Made by a program: the position numbers and the translations under genes. Positions 22,801 through 30,643 of a DNA stretch of 64,000 nt are shown here, one piece after another. This DNA is from Ixodes scapularis (lineage: Eukaryota; Arthropoda; Arachnida; Ixodida; Ixodidae). Under the pieces are notes generated by a model. That model was not told the origin of the DNA and made no database searches. It saw only the letters and a list, made by a program, of their open reading frames with translations. Position 1 is the stretch's first letter; every line of letters starts with the position of its first letter. The stretch is from contig NW_024609835.1 in assembly GCF_016920785.2 (NCBI RefSeq), positions 21,915,108 to 21,979,107 on the forward strand, given 5' to 3'.

Positions 22801-25800
22801 ACCCCCCGGCAGTCTCCGGTCCCAGCACGGCATGACCGGCCTCGGACTCCAAGGTAGTCTGCGGTACCGGTACGGCTCGATCGGCTTCAAAGCCCACTTC
22901 TTGGAGAGCGCGATCGGCGTTGGACCCCACCGCAGTGTCCGGTTCCTGAACGACACGATCGGCCCCGGACCGAGCCTCGGGCGCCGTGTCTTCCGCTGCC
23001 CGAGGCTGTGTCTCTTCACGGCGCTGCCCTAGGAGCCGCGCTCTCGCCCTCCGCTCCTCCGCCCGGAGTTCTGCGGCTTGAACCTGCCGCTCTAGCTCCT
23101 TTGTCTTTTCCCTCGCGAGGGCTAACCGAACGCTAAACGGAACTGCTTCCCTACGCCACCCCTCGTCGCCTCCATCACTAGGGCTCCCCCTCCTACGCAA
23201 GCTACACTTCGTCATGCAGCTAAGCGCGCGGGTGTCAGCCGGCGACGAAAGGGAAAGCGACCACGTACCTGGCGATGCTGTAGAGCCCATGAAAGTCGCT
23301 GACGCCGCCGAACTCGTGAGTCCCCGGCGTCGATCACCGCACGCAGAGTCCGTTCCGTGAGACCCGGCTGCCGCCGCTCAAGGCCTCCGGTGTCGCCAAG
23401 CTGCTTTTGGACAGTTGCTCCTTGTCTCGGCTGGTCCTGGGCTCCTGCCGATGGAAACCGCCACAATCCGCGCCAGCACTGGCCTCGTCGTCTTCCTGGC
23501 ACACGATGTCGTTGAAGTGGCCGACGACGTCCACGATCCTGTCGACTGCGCCAGTAATGTTTCTTGCCTATCGTGGTGTGCTGCGCTGGCTGGAGGGTGG
23601 CTTCTTTCCGGTGGCTCCAGTGACGCTCACGACTCGTTGATTGAGTAAATAAATATATATTTACAAATGACGAACAACTCTTTACAAAACAAAACAGGAA
23701 AGCGTCGCGCTGCTGATGCCGCTCGCGGCAACCCAACGCCAACAATGGTGCCTCGGCGCCAAGTTCCTTGCCGCGCACGGCAAGGCCTCTGTCTCGCTAG
23801 ACAGAATACGCGGAGCCCTCGGGACCGCGGGAGAATAACGTCTTGCTCCGCGCACGGGCTCGTTCAGACTCAACTTCTCCAAAAAGGCGCGCCGACATCC
23901 CGAAGGGAAGCCGGCCATCCCTCTCTCCCCGGAGTCGCCGACATGCCCTGACAAAGTCGCTTCCCCAATTACCTCGGCGGCAAGGGCGACCACCCGAGAA
24001 CAGAGGTTTGTTTACTTCCCACGCGGGGAAATCTGCTTCCACTTTCGGGAGGGAACGACAAGACATCGGGCGCCTCCGAAGGATGCTTCGGGTGATCGCG
24101 CCGCCAATTCCCCGAGCTCTTTCGGCTAGCCCCTTCGGCCATCCCTACAGTGTGGGTGAACGCTGTTCGACGAGTGGACTTTGGACTTCGGCTTTTACGC
24201 GCGCGAGGAAAAAAGAACGAAAAAACTGACGTGTACAGTCCAGCACACGTGTGTTCGGGCGCTGCGGCCCCCGCCAGAAAGCCTCAAAGCTTCGTGTCTG
24301 GGACTGACCAGCAGCACGAAAGCGAGAGGGCCCCCTGTACTGTACGTCACTGGCAGCGCGGCGTAGAGCAACTCCGCTCCATCCACGGAGCCCCGATGAC
24401 AATTTAGGCATAGCGACGAGTACGGCAGCGAACGAGTTCCCTCGTTTTCCAGTCGCTAGCTTTTGGGTATACAACCGACGAGTACGGCATAACGCACGCA
24501 CGGCGGCCGCCGCCGAGTATGGCACTGCACGAGTTCACGGGTTCTTCAATCACTAGCTTTTTGGGTATACGCACTAACTCTGGCTACATAGGCTGGACAA
24601 CTACCACGTATACAGAATTAAAACAAAACCAGCTTACCTCCTATCTGTAGACAGCTAGCGCAACAGAGGTAGGTGCCGCTCGGTCTGCGTACTCGTTTAT
24701 CAAGAACGATCTTGACGTCACCTTCACATAGCAGCCGATTCCCAGTGTTGCCGGGGCCTCGAGCGGCTAGTTTCGGTTTTGTTGGCCGCGCCCCAAGCAA
24801 AACTTTGAGGCGTGGATATCTTTAAAACTACGCACAATAAGGAGAAAAAATTGCACCTTGCTATTCAGAGACGCTGACTGCACTGAAAAGAGTCATAATC
24901 CCAAAATCGAAAGTATGGACCGGAGCTGCCCTTTAAGTATACTATGGCTGGAGAAGGTGCGAACAAAAAAATTCAACTGCACCACTTTCTTCGTCCTTGG
25001 CCAACTTCTTAGAATAGAGAAAATTTCACAAAAGCACTGATTAATTATCTTACTATGTACTACTCGCTTCTTTAAAATACTCTAAGCTTTAGCGTAAATA
25101 CTGATTTTGTTTATACTTCTTTTCTTTAGGTTTCTTCCTACATTGCTTTGTTTTCTTTTTTAAGGATGTAGCAAATCACCTCTGAATGCAGGTTGATAGT
25201 GTTTGTAGATAATCAATTATTCTTTTCTCGACTGCTTAAACAAAAATATAAGGGGAAAGAGAGTCGCGTAGAATAGCCCCAGTTATATAATTCCATTTGC
25301 AAAACCGTGCCCACCGAGAGTACCGACTGAATTTACATAAATAATGCGTTAGACCAGCTCACTGCTATTTTGTTTGCAGAAAACACTAAAGTCACTGATA
25401 TGATTAGCAAGGTGATGTTTCAGGATGTACCCGTAACACCAAACTTTCTTTAGTGATTTCACCCAGAGAGAGAGAAGAATGGCCAAGTAGTTTGACCAGC
25501 AAACACCAGGCACCCTTTTGCCACCGACATCAGTTAACAAATATAATACGATACGGTCCGTTTTTTCCCTTCTTTTATTGGCTTTATTAATTACAAAAAT
25601 ACTATACTTACTGACGGCCTAACAAGCGGCGCCCCGTGGCTTATTATGCTCTCGCTTCTTGCTTCGTGGTAAGGTCTTCGGCGTTCTTATGCGGAGCGCC
25701 AGTTTGTCTGCTTCTTTTGCAGTGGTTATGATGACGTCAGAACGCAGAGCTCTGGTTCACTCTGATTGGAGGATAATGAGTAGACCTCAAGGCAGATTGC

Positions 25801-26245
25801 TTTGAGGTCTGCCTACTCTCTTTCAATCAGAGCCAGTCAGAGCTCGGTGTCTATCTGACGTCACCACAACCCCCCCCCCCCCCCCCCCCCCCCCGGAGAA
25901 GAAGCAGACGAACTGGCGCTCCGCATTTGCTTGTGCGACGGTCTCATTGGCAATTGAATTCTGCTCACCTGAGTTTCTTTTTTTTTTCTTACTTTTTTAA
26001 GGGTCTTGTGGCTCTTTGAGTCCGGCGTGCCCTTCATGCGGAACCAAGACCTCTACCCCAAGGGATCCCTCTGCTTCCTCGACACGTCCAAGCAAGACCG
26101 GAGCGGCTCCTTCCAGCCGCTTACCGCCCAGGACATGCGCGCTGTCTTTATGCTCAGCGGCTATTTGATGGCCATGGCCTGCGTTTTTCTCCTTGTTGAG
26201 CTCATCGCTCACGGGATGTCCCACTGCGCTGGCTGCCTTGCGTGA
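8447..26245 (+). CDS. Ionotropic receptor gene B, full span
   Basis: Coding blocks are 8447-8473, 11122-11222, 12988-13078, 14171-14332, 16953-17184, 18690-18954, 19718-19801, 19802-20085 and 26002-26245, giving roughly 495 residues. In order the product has a 9-residue leader, S1 lobe (about 10-127), M1 (about 158-176), pore segment, M3 (about 230-248), S2 lobe and final helix. This is the layout of a short IR without the amino-terminal domain of glutamate receptors. Such proteins act in the plasma membrane of sensory cells with co-receptors; a ligand cannot be named. Phases fit at all junctions except the 19718-19801 block to the 19802-20085 block, where the frame changes without an intron. 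The gene is therefore either broken by a one-base frameshift, affected by an assembly error, or spliced in a way I cannot see. Confidence 0.75.
8474..11121 (+). other. Intron 1 of gene B
   Basis: The first 200 bases still belong to the duplicated block. A copy of GGGCTGGGC followed by repeated CGATTAATCGATTAA-like words near 9768-9850 resembles the end of a small hAT-type transposon, but no partner end is visible. A (TA)n/(GA)n microsatellite lies at 10787-10842. No gene is supported. Confidence 0.5.
10787..10842 (+). repeat. (TA)n followed by (GA)n microsatellite
   Basis: About ten TA units pass directly into about eighteen GA units in intron 1 of gene B. A-rich runs at 10652-10710 lie just before it. 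The small ORFs crossing it are composed only of the repeat. Confidence 0.95.
11122..11222 (+). CDS. IR gene B exon 2 (S1 lobe, first half)
   Basis: After the acceptor TTTTAG (11116-11121) the frame encodes YPPYVIIYEDNG, then LHGVIGSAFSNLTTSMNIT. This is the start of the IR S1 lobe: the aromatic-rich strand after the first strand, the glycine turn and the helix leading to the N-x-T segment. The donor GTAAGT at 11223 follows two bases of a Thr codon, completed by the first base of exon 3. Exon 1 plus exon 2 read continuously in phase 0. Confidence 0.82.
11684..12590. mobile_element. Probable non-autonomous hAT-like element in intron 2
   Basis: The two ends carry AAGTATTT/AAATACTT-type words in opposite orientation: near 11690 a GGCAGTAAGTATTT motif, and near 12570 its partner AGTATTTTGCCCGTCTCTA. 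Many AAATACNN repeats lie just inside. This pattern is common in deleted hAT elements. I could not find a convincing 8-bp target duplication and there is no transposase. The boundaries are approximate. Confidence 0.4.
12988..13078 (+). CDS. IR gene B exon 3 (S1 lobe, middle)
   Basis: Acceptor TTCTTCAG (12980-12987) and donor GTAGGT at 13079. The single leading base completes the Thr codon from exon 2, then HEVLFPTDSQYGD and PDGSIHGSLMMINKE follow. This corresponds to the IR segment usually written D-G-x-W/YG then P-N/D-GS-x-x-G-M-M, where the S1 lobe contacts the ligand. The exon ends in phase 0. A longer ORF reaching upstream is intronic. Confidence 0.82.
14171..14332 (+). CDS. IR gene B exon 4 (end of S1 lobe)
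   Basis: Acceptor TTTTTCAG (14163-14170), donor GTGACT at 14333, exactly 54 codons in phase 0. It begins LADVAIGPFNLEY, the hallmark (A-D-x-A-I/L-G-P-F) of arthropod IRs. In canonical glutamate receptors the position just after this strand helps hold glutamate; its loss is typical of divergent IRs. It ends with a D-P-F-x-S-D segment leading into M1. Confidence 0.85.
14333..16952 (+). other. Intron 4 of gene B
   Basis: A 2.6-kb AT-rich intron. I find no second gene, no clear transposon ends and no RNA gene. Short ORFs, for example at 15476-15757, show no recognisable domain or splice borders. Confidence 0.5.
16953..17184 (+). CDS. IR gene B exon 5 (M1 and pore segment)
   Basis: Acceptor TTTTAAG ends at 16952 and donor GTAAGC begins at 17185. 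After a hydrophobic start (ELLLVLLIA) and a basic stretch comes the membrane helix SWILFLISLTSLIVLSTAFY. The exon ends KYFYAYIEVLFFEG, which fits the pore-loop region with its terminal Glu-Gly. The last Gly codon is split one base into the exon and completed at 18690. In glutamate receptors M1 and the pore loop shape the ion path. Confidence 0.78.
17513..17650 (-). mobile_element. 3' tail of a non-LTR retrotransposon or derived SINE
   Basis: Read on the minus strand, a short conserved-looking segment with a GC-rich stem-loop (near 17600-17615) and an AATAAAAC-type end runs into tandem AATCA/TGATT units (17513-17540). A TGATT-type tail is characteristic of CR1-like elements and SINEs that copy their end. 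The body is truncated. The family assignment is inference. Confidence 0.5.
17651..18689 (+). other. Remainder of intron 5 of gene B
   Basis: Mostly A-rich DNA. A minus-strand ORF of 177 codons covers 18188-18721 but overlaps the acceptor of exon 6, has no recognisable domain and is rejected as a gene. Confidence 0.4.
18690..18954 (+). CDS. IR gene B exon 6 (M3 helix and start of S2)
   Basis: Acceptor TTGTAG (18684-18689). Two bases complete the Gly codon from exon 5, then RPFKKGILPHS leads into NRILLAVWLIACLILINLF, the M3 helix that lines the gate. NGEVKANLLVKSD and an I-N-T-A-E-D-V segment follow, matching the IR stretch after M3 where the S2 lobe begins. Two donors are possible, GTCAGG at 18950 and GTATCG at 18955. 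Only the second gives a phase that keeps the next block open, so 18954 is preferred. Confidence 0.8.
19718..19801 (+). CDS. IR gene B exon 7 (S2 segment before the frame change)
   Basis: The acceptor ACTGACAG ends at 19717. Joined to AG from exon 6, the frame reads SCDVVFSKTKAEIAF, then a proline-containing stretch ending DSLFDGA. Composition and GC content look coding, and the position fits the S2 part between the post-M3 strand and the exon at 19802. No GT or convincing GC donor lies between 19735 and 19810, yet the following 94 codons are in another frame. A deletion of one base near 19800 would explain this. Alternatively this block is not coding and exon 6 joins 19802 directly: the donor at 18950 (phase 0) and the CAG at 19799-19801 would allow that. 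Confidence 0.5.
19802..20085 (+). CDS. IR gene B exon 8 (S2 ligand-binding lobe)
   Basis: Ninety-four codons, equivalent to 531-814 in gene A. It contains SSMESVRRLWDRMAAMGG, VQQRKAVIATDMMTG, FCPVLDGFFYVGTQS and IDPDLVKAINKR. In the IR family this region holds the conserved Asp/Thr loop and the FYVG strand of the S2 lobe. The upstream CCAG (19798-19801) is shared with gene A, where it is the acceptor. The donor GTTGGA starts at 20086, two bases into an Arg codon completed at 26002. Confidence 0.85.
20592..20711 (+). pseudogene. THAP zinc-finger fragment, split by an LTR element
   Basis: The frame reads TCSAVGCSNNPLRN then LFHKFPTDRKLEK. This matches the first Cys-x4-Cys pair and the F-H-x-F-P motif of the THAP (C2CH) DNA-binding domain. 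The LTR element begins directly after. At 24150-24191 the continuation VWVNAVRRVDFG follows, matching the W-x-x-A-x-R part of the same domain. Further THAP residues cannot be followed. THAP domains bind transposon ends in P and Kolobok transposases. Confidence 0.7.
20715..21338 (-). repeat. LTR (3' LTR in element orientation)
   Basis: The downstream repeat of the minus-strand element. It contains an AT-rich TATA-like core (near 20808-20825) and ends at TACA, next to a polypurine-like tract on the minus strand. It matches 23554-24149 closely along its length apart from one indel and scattered substitutions, so the insertion is not brand new. Confidence 0.8.
21339..21352 (-). promoter_or_regulatory. 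Polypurine tract of the pol-less LTR element
   Basis: On the minus strand this reads TTTCGGGGGGACG immediately before the TGTAGGG start of the LTR. A purine-rich tract here is where plus-strand DNA synthesis begins in LTR retroelements. Confidence 0.5.
21947..23290 (-). CDS. Gag-like repeat protein of the LTR element, 447 codons
   Basis: This is the longest open frame in the window and runs in the element's sense direction, starting about 250 bases after the primer-binding site. Residues near 50-95 form a charged coiled-coil-like stretch (REKTKELERQVQAAELRAEE), as in Gag proteins of some tick and insect elements. From about residue 105 to 275 it is built of short near-repeats based on ADRAIQKPGAAVGSEA and ADRAVQEPDTAVGSE. 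The end is Arg-rich. There is no zinc knuckle, protease or polymerase motif. Because the repeat unit is a multiple of three and GC-rich, other frames are also open, so coding is likely but not proven. Confidence 0.55.
   Translation of the reverse strand: MGSTASPGTWSLSLSSPADTRALSCMTKCSLRRRGSPSDGGDEGWRREAVPFSVRLALAREKTKELERQVQAAELRAEERRARARLLGQRREETQPRAAEDTAPEARSGADRVVQEPDTAVGSNADRALQEVGFEADRAVPVPQTTLESEAGHAVLGPETAGGSDADRALQEANTLGFEADRAIQKPGAAVGSEANCAVQEPDTAVWSEADRAIQKPGAAVGSEANRAVQEPDTAVGSEADRAIQGLETAVGSEADRAACERGSSCVRAAGGEELPESQGSVPALWRLVDADVAREATAVVQIGLRCPHDGRCGEGVTPWVPPSGRRGAVHVQEHESPWGDIVGAGTAMARHGRSVGPSSDRTDCEASTEHGSRRRPSRARLRGPNEALASDSVLTTLDTGARVRGDCMAERERFVALIHVVSAGVHVGKRSLPWPLRGAIELTLTV
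22500..22985 (-). repeat. Coding minisatellite inside the LTR element
   Basis: Roughly nine imperfect units of about 50-63 bases, each containing a CGATCGGCCT-like core, in tandem. Unit lengths keep the frame of the 447-codon ORF, and adjacent units differ in a few codons. Confidence 0.8.
23536..23553 (-). promoter_or_regulatory. Primer-binding site of the pol-less LTR element
   Basis: The minus strand reads TGGCGCAGTCGACAGGAT, the classic TGG-starting 18-mer complementary to a tRNA 3' end, directly after the LTR boundary. The tRNA identity was not assigned. Confidence 0.7.
23554..24149 (-). repeat. LTR (5' LTR in element orientation)
   Basis: Upstream repeat of the minus-strand element, paired with 20715-21338. 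The THAP frame resumes right after it at 24150, which places the insertion point precisely. Confidence 0.8.
24937..26001 (+). other. Intron 8 of gene B, 3' part
   Basis: Unique AT-rich DNA to about 25690, then a foldback element, a C tract and the pyrimidine-rich acceptor before the last exon. No other gene is supported. Confidence 0.5.
25691..25924. mobile_element. Foldback element of about 234 bp
   Basis: The two halves are imperfect reverse complements with the fold point near 25802. Outer arms start GCGGAGCGCCAGTT and end AACTGGCGCTCCGC; inner parts share GAGCTC, TCAGAG/CTCTGA and GACGTCA words. The C tract at 25870-25894 sits in the right arm. It is a MITE-like hairpin 80 bases before the last exon's acceptor. 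I see no clear target duplication. Confidence 0.75.
26002..26245 (+). CDS. IR gene B last exon (final membrane helix)
   Basis: Acceptor TTTTTTAAG ends at 26001, and the first base completes the Arg codon of exon 8. The frame reads VLWLFESGVPFMR, DLYPKGSLCFLDTSKQDRSG and DMRAVFMLSG, then a hydrophobic helix ending LLVELIAHGM and a short CAGCLA tail before TGA. This matches the last exons of A and C in length and motif order but is the most divergent of the three, so B is not part of the recent A/C duplication at this end. Confidence 0.87.
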
Positions 26246-27183
26246 GGAAGACGTGTGTAACGGCTGGAACACATCAGCGAAAAACCAACCTAATATTGCT
26301 CGTATAGCACGGAATTTAAAGAAAAATACTTCCATGCCTTCTTCTTTTTTTTTTATCACGCGTGGGTATATCGTGTACAAAAGTCACAATTATTTTTTTT
26401 GGATCATATTCGTCTTTCAGAATGGTGAAATATATTCTCGTGTTTGTTTAGCAAGAAAACATATTTATGGAGAGAGAATCCTACAAAATAAAGTCAAACA
26501 ATCAACAATACAGTAACATCTCGAGATGTACCTAGCCCACCTAAAATTGAGTGTATATTGGGTGAAAATAAAAAAAAAGGTAGAAAAATGCTCTTCTTAG
26601 ATTAAGTCACATTAAAAACTTGCTGTTCTGCTATTCCCGTTTGTTTTTATTTGTACCTATGTTAGAGTTTAAAATGTTTAATACTTTGCGGAAGGTTCGC
26701 TTTAAAGCTACAAAGGCACAGAAACATTCCGTCATGCACTTGAACACCAATCATTAAGCTTTGTCCACTCGGGGTACTGAATGGAAACGGCGATTGGCAA
26801 CATGCTCCAGTGGTTATTCTGTCTGAGCGGTAAACGAAGCATACCCTTCTTTTTCCACCGAAGGTGCATTACGATTAAAGGGTCCCCGAGGAGGTTTAAG
26901 AGATCGCCTGGATATGGTGAAAACTCACTCTGCTGGCTCTAAGCATCCTAGAAATTCCTTCATCACGACAAAACGCGGCCAATTTCTATATCGAAAAAGC
27001 AATCAAAGATCCCAACACAACGAGGTCATCTCAGGCGGTGGGAGGAGCATGTTCGGAAACCTGGACCACTGTCAGCCATTACCAACCGAAGGATCCTCGT
27101 GTTTCCGACCGGTGGACCCGCGAAGTCATATCTCGAATGAGCGCGCCACGTCGCCCGATCAGTCCGGACACCCGGGCTTAGCG
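26246..27183. other. 3' flank of gene B
   Basis: Contains AATAAA at 26487-26492, about 240 bases after the stop, a plausible polyadenylation signal. The rest is non-repetitive, and I see no gene in it. Confidence 0.5.
26487..26492 (+). promoter_or_regulatory. Candidate polyadenylation signal of gene B
   Basis: AATAAA at a usual distance after the gene B stop. It is the first canonical hexamer I noticed after the stop codon. Confidence 0.5.
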
Positions 27184-27261
27184 AGTTTTTAGAGCGCAGC
27201 TCTTAGGCGCCCATTTCCGCCTTGAGCGACGTCGCGGTCGGCGTCGGCGTAACGCCCGGAG

Positions 27262-27640
27262 CATTATGGGACGCGTGACGTCACTGGTGACGTTATCAGT
27301 CACGTCATCGTGATGACGTCTCACAATGACGTCATCCTTATCGTCATCATCACAATGACGTCATCGATAACGTCACCAGTGACGTCACTGATGACGCCAC
27401 TGATGACGTCATTTGTGACGTCATTGCGATGATGACGATGAGGATGACGTTATTGCGTCATTAGCGACGTCACTGATGACGTCAACAGTGACGTCATCGT
27501 GATGGTGACGATGAGGATGACGTCATCGTTTTGACGTTATCAGTGACGTCACTGATGACGTCATCAGTGACGTCATCGTGATGATGACAATGGGGATGAC
27601 GTCATCGCGATGACGTCCCCACTGACGTCACGCGTCTCAT
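27262..27640. repeat. Array of TGACGTCA palindromes, block 1
   Basis: By eye about fourteen perfect TGACGTCA octamers in about 380 bases, separated mostly by ACTGA, TCG or ATCAG-type spacers, with one-base variants between. The octamer is the full-site CRE bound by CREB/ATF bZIP dimers in animals. The array also forms many short hairpins and contains many CpG sites. Confidence 0.85.
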
Positions 27641-27898
27641 AATGCACCGCGCGGTTACGCCGACGGGGACGACGACGCCGCTCGGAGGGAGGAGTAGCAC
27701 GCAAGATGAGGAGGTGAGGAGGAGGGAGGAGTGGTATACGCTCCCCTAGTACCCTTCCCTCCTCCTACTCAAGAGCTGCACTCTAGTTCGTTTTACAGGG
27801 GGTTGTAAGCGACTTTCCTTTTAGAGACCAGCTCTTAGGCGCCCGTTTCCGGCTTGAGCGGCGTCGCCGTCGGCGTAACCACGCGGTGCATTATGGGA

Positions 27899-28097
27899 CA
27901 TGTGACGTCACTGGTGACGTCATCAGTGACGTCACTGATGACGCCACCAGCATCCGCATCGTTCCTGATGACGTCACTGATGATGTCTTCGGCATCCGCA
28001 TCGTCATCGTCATCGTCACTGATGACGTAACTAGTGATGATGACGCCATCAGTGACGTCACTGGTGACGTCACTGATGACGTCATCGTCATCGTCAC
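27899..28097. repeat. Array of TGACGTCA palindromes, block 2
   Basis: About seven perfect octamers plus degenerate forms. It is followed at 28095-28136 by three CACGTGAC words (E-box-like). It is a shorter version of block 1 inside the second unit of the tandem duplication. Confidence 0.85.
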
Positions 28098-28300
28098 GTG
28101 ACCTCATAGGGGTCACGTGACGCCCTTGAGGTCACGTGACCCTCGTGAGGCGACGGCGAGGACGCTCGGAGGGAGGAGGTAAGGAGGAGTGAGGAAGGAT
28201 ATACCTTCCCCTCAGTACCCTTCCCCTCCTCCTCCTCAAGAGCTGCCCTCTAATTCGGCGTTACAGGGAGTTGTAAACGGCTTTCATTTTTTTCTTTGTT

Positions 28301-28890
28301 TCAGTCAGTCGTACTGGTTGGAGCAGACAAATTCAATAGTGTACAATCGCAACCATGACTTCACCGCGCCGTGTCTCTTGCTAACCTGACGCCTATTCAG
28401 CGCAGCGAGAGAGCACTTGGGAGCAGACCAGCAGACGACCCGAAACAATCACTCCCCTGGAAGACGAAAAAAAAAACAAGAAAAAGCAATGCACTTTTTT
28501 TGAAACGAATACTCCAGTATTATGTTTCCTCTCCACTTAAAAAAGAAACATTCGTCACATACTCTTATGTGCTTTTAGTATCCACAAAAGCATACACGCT
28601 TTGTAATACCAGCGTTAACGATCTGCACGAAATGTCACGGTTGCATTGTTCACATGTCGTCCTGGTCGCCGGAACATGCTCCTCCCATCGCCTGAGATGA
28701 CCTCGGAGTGTCGCTATCTTTGATTGCTTTTTTAATAGAAAAATCGTTCGCGCATCATCATGATTTGGGGATTGATGGGATGCTCAGAGCCCGCATAAGT
28801 TATCAGCATACTTAGCCGATCTCTGAAATCTCCTACGGGCATCTTTAGAGCGAGGCATTAGTACCCTTCTCGTTGGCTAAACTGATTATA
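28301..28890. other. Spacer without recognised features
   Basis: Small ORFs are present but no domain, repeat border or RNA gene is supported. Confidence 0.4.
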
Positions 28891-30641
28891 TTAAGGCTGC
28901 GGTACCACGGCGGCCATCTTGAACAAGACATTAGTTGAACCACCAGGGCGGCGTTGGCTGTCCGTATGAGCAAATGCTGCAAAACCTGCGCGCCAATTTC
29001 GAAACCCTTTTTCCCGTCGCTTGCGACCTTGAGTTTCCTTCTCCACTCTTACGCCCCTCCTTTCACGTGTTCACCCTCTGGCGCGTCGCGCCCACGTTCA
29101 TTGTAGGGAGGACAATGTACCGGATAATCCCCAACTTGAGGCCCCCTGCCAAAATTGTCCGGCTGCCAAGTGATTTGAGCGAGATGGGGTTTTGAAGCGG
29201 TATGGAAAAGTGGGACCGTCAATTTTGAACTATGCCTTTTCGATACTGCATAAGTTGTGTACGGGGCTGGCCAAGGCACGGGCGCGAGGACGTAACTGTA
29301 TACAATGCTTGGGTTGCAGGAGCACTCGCGCGCAGAAATGGTAGGACGCGCTTTCTGAAATCACACGCCTACATTCCGCAGCGTTGCAATCCTACGAGTA
29401 AAACAGAGTACATCTTCGGACAGTGCGTGAGTTGATGCCGGCCGTACGAAAGACACACCTCGCGCTTCCTGTCACTACTGCCGCTGCTTTCACGCGCTGC
29501 CGACTGGCGGTCCTTTCTTTATTTTGTTTCGTCGCTCTTTTGAAAATACTGAAACTAATATTTTCTCAGACCCTGCTCATCGTACCTCTGCACTAAAGTT
29601 GTGTAAACACATTGTGATGTAATTTGAGATACGGGACGGAGTGTCTACATTCTTATTTCGTGTGTAATGCTGGCATAATATTCCTTTGCTGCCAGAGGGT
29701 CAAAATAATGGTAGGATCGGCAGCAAAAACTATTTCAATGACCGAATTATGATCAAACACCAGTAAGAACATAAAAAAGAAATCACATGGGGACAATAAA
29801 AATATTGCTACAAGAGGATGGTGCGCGGGGCACAAACAATATTCGGAGTGACGTTGAGGGAACGCGACAAGCCAGATCTTTCCTGATGGCTGCCGTAAAA
29901 GTTGATCTGGTGCCTCGTTTTGATCGGCTTTGCACGGAAACTCGTCGACTACCGACTATCTTGTCAGTGGTGAACATAGTGAACATGAACTGGATGATTT
30001 TTTTGTTGTTGTTTTTGTTTCTGTAGTTAAATGAGAGTATGGAAATATGAGACGTCCGCTGACGCTTGCGTCGGCTAACGGAACCTCAATCGCCGATCGC
30101 GGCCGATGTCATGGGTGTACAAATACATCAAGTCGTCTGGGCGGGAGCAGTTGAAGCGCCGCACTTTTTTGGCCGGTCAGTAGAGACTCCGCGAATTCTG
30201 ACTCGAGGCTACTCTGTGCGGAGGGAGCCGCTACTGAGCGCGGCCAATCGGAAACCAAGGACGGCTGAAATTTCCTAATTGCCATGAGATTTGCAAATTC
30301 GTTCTTCCCGTCGTAGTAAATTCGTCCGAATCGCTATTCGATTTACTAATCGATTATTTGGATGAAACGATATATTTCAAAATTCGTACGTGGCTCACCA
30401 AATGGCAATAAAATTGGTATAGGATTTCAAAACTATATAGTGTCACCCTAATTTACAAACTTGTTTCACTTGAAATTAGAGTTCACGCGCAAGCGAGCTG
30501 GTGGAAGCCTATACTAAAAAGGCCAGAAACAAGAGAAACAAAAAATAAATAAATAAGAGCGGGATAACCGCAACACAGTCTCAAATCACAGCTGAAAATG
30601 GTTACTTGGTAAGTGTAAATGTCCAGACATTGTATTAGTAA

Positions 30642-30643
<2 letters not shown>

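Larger units (their letters stand above)
20715..24149 (-). mobile_element. LTR retroelement without pol, minus strand
   Basis: Two direct repeats, 20715-21338 (about 624 bp) and 23554-24149 (about 596 bp), enclose about 2.2 kb. Read on the minus strand they begin TGTAGGG and end near AAACATTAC. Next to the right-hand copy is an 18-base primer-binding site (23536-23553), and next to the left-hand copy a G-rich tract; both fix the minus orientation. The length difference is mainly a 28-base stretch present only in the left copy (about 21211-21240). The interior encodes a repeat-rich Gag-like ORF but no protease, reverse transcriptase or integrase, so movement would depend on other elements. The flanks GTTGG and GTGTGG are a degraded target duplication at best. 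Confidence 0.78.
20193..24932. mobile_element. Kolobok-like DNA transposon (TTAA target site), nested host
   Basis: Both ends are bordered by TTAA (20189-20192 and 24933-24936). The termini are inverted repeats: AGGGCAACTCGGCC at the left against AGGGCAGCTCCGGTCC read from the right. A THAP-type zinc-finger segment lies inside. TTAA target sites plus THAP domains are known for the Kolobok superfamily; piggyBac shares TTAA but not THAP. No transposase core is visible, so this is a deleted copy, and an LTR element occupies 3.4 kb of it. It sits in the last intron of gene B. Confidence 0.72.
27184..28300. repeat. Tandem duplication of a unit carrying a CRE-palindrome array
   Basis: Two units, about 27184-27828 and 27829-28300, share the same order: a GCGCCC-TTTCCG lead with CG-rich GGCGTCG words, GCATTATGGGAC, an array of GACGTCA palindromes, GCTCGGAGGGAGGAG purine runs, a TACCCTTCC pyrimidine block with CAAGAGCTGC, and a TTACAGGG-GTTGTAA end. 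The first array is about twice as long as the second. The structure lies 1 kb after gene B. I recognise no transposon ends. Confidence 0.8.

Noticed and set aside
22500..22985. CRISPR-like repeat spacing
   Set aside because: Units are directly adjacent and similar throughout, with no unique spacers, in a eukaryotic retroelement.
22010..23032. Plus-strand ORF of 340 codons in the LTR element
   Set aside because: It is antisense to the primer-binding site, polypurine tract and 447-codon ORF, and is open because the GC-rich repeat unit is a multiple of three.
27835..28116. Asp/Val-rich ORFs on both strands
   Set aside because: They are direct translations of the GACGTCA/GATGACGTC array and carry no independent coding signal.
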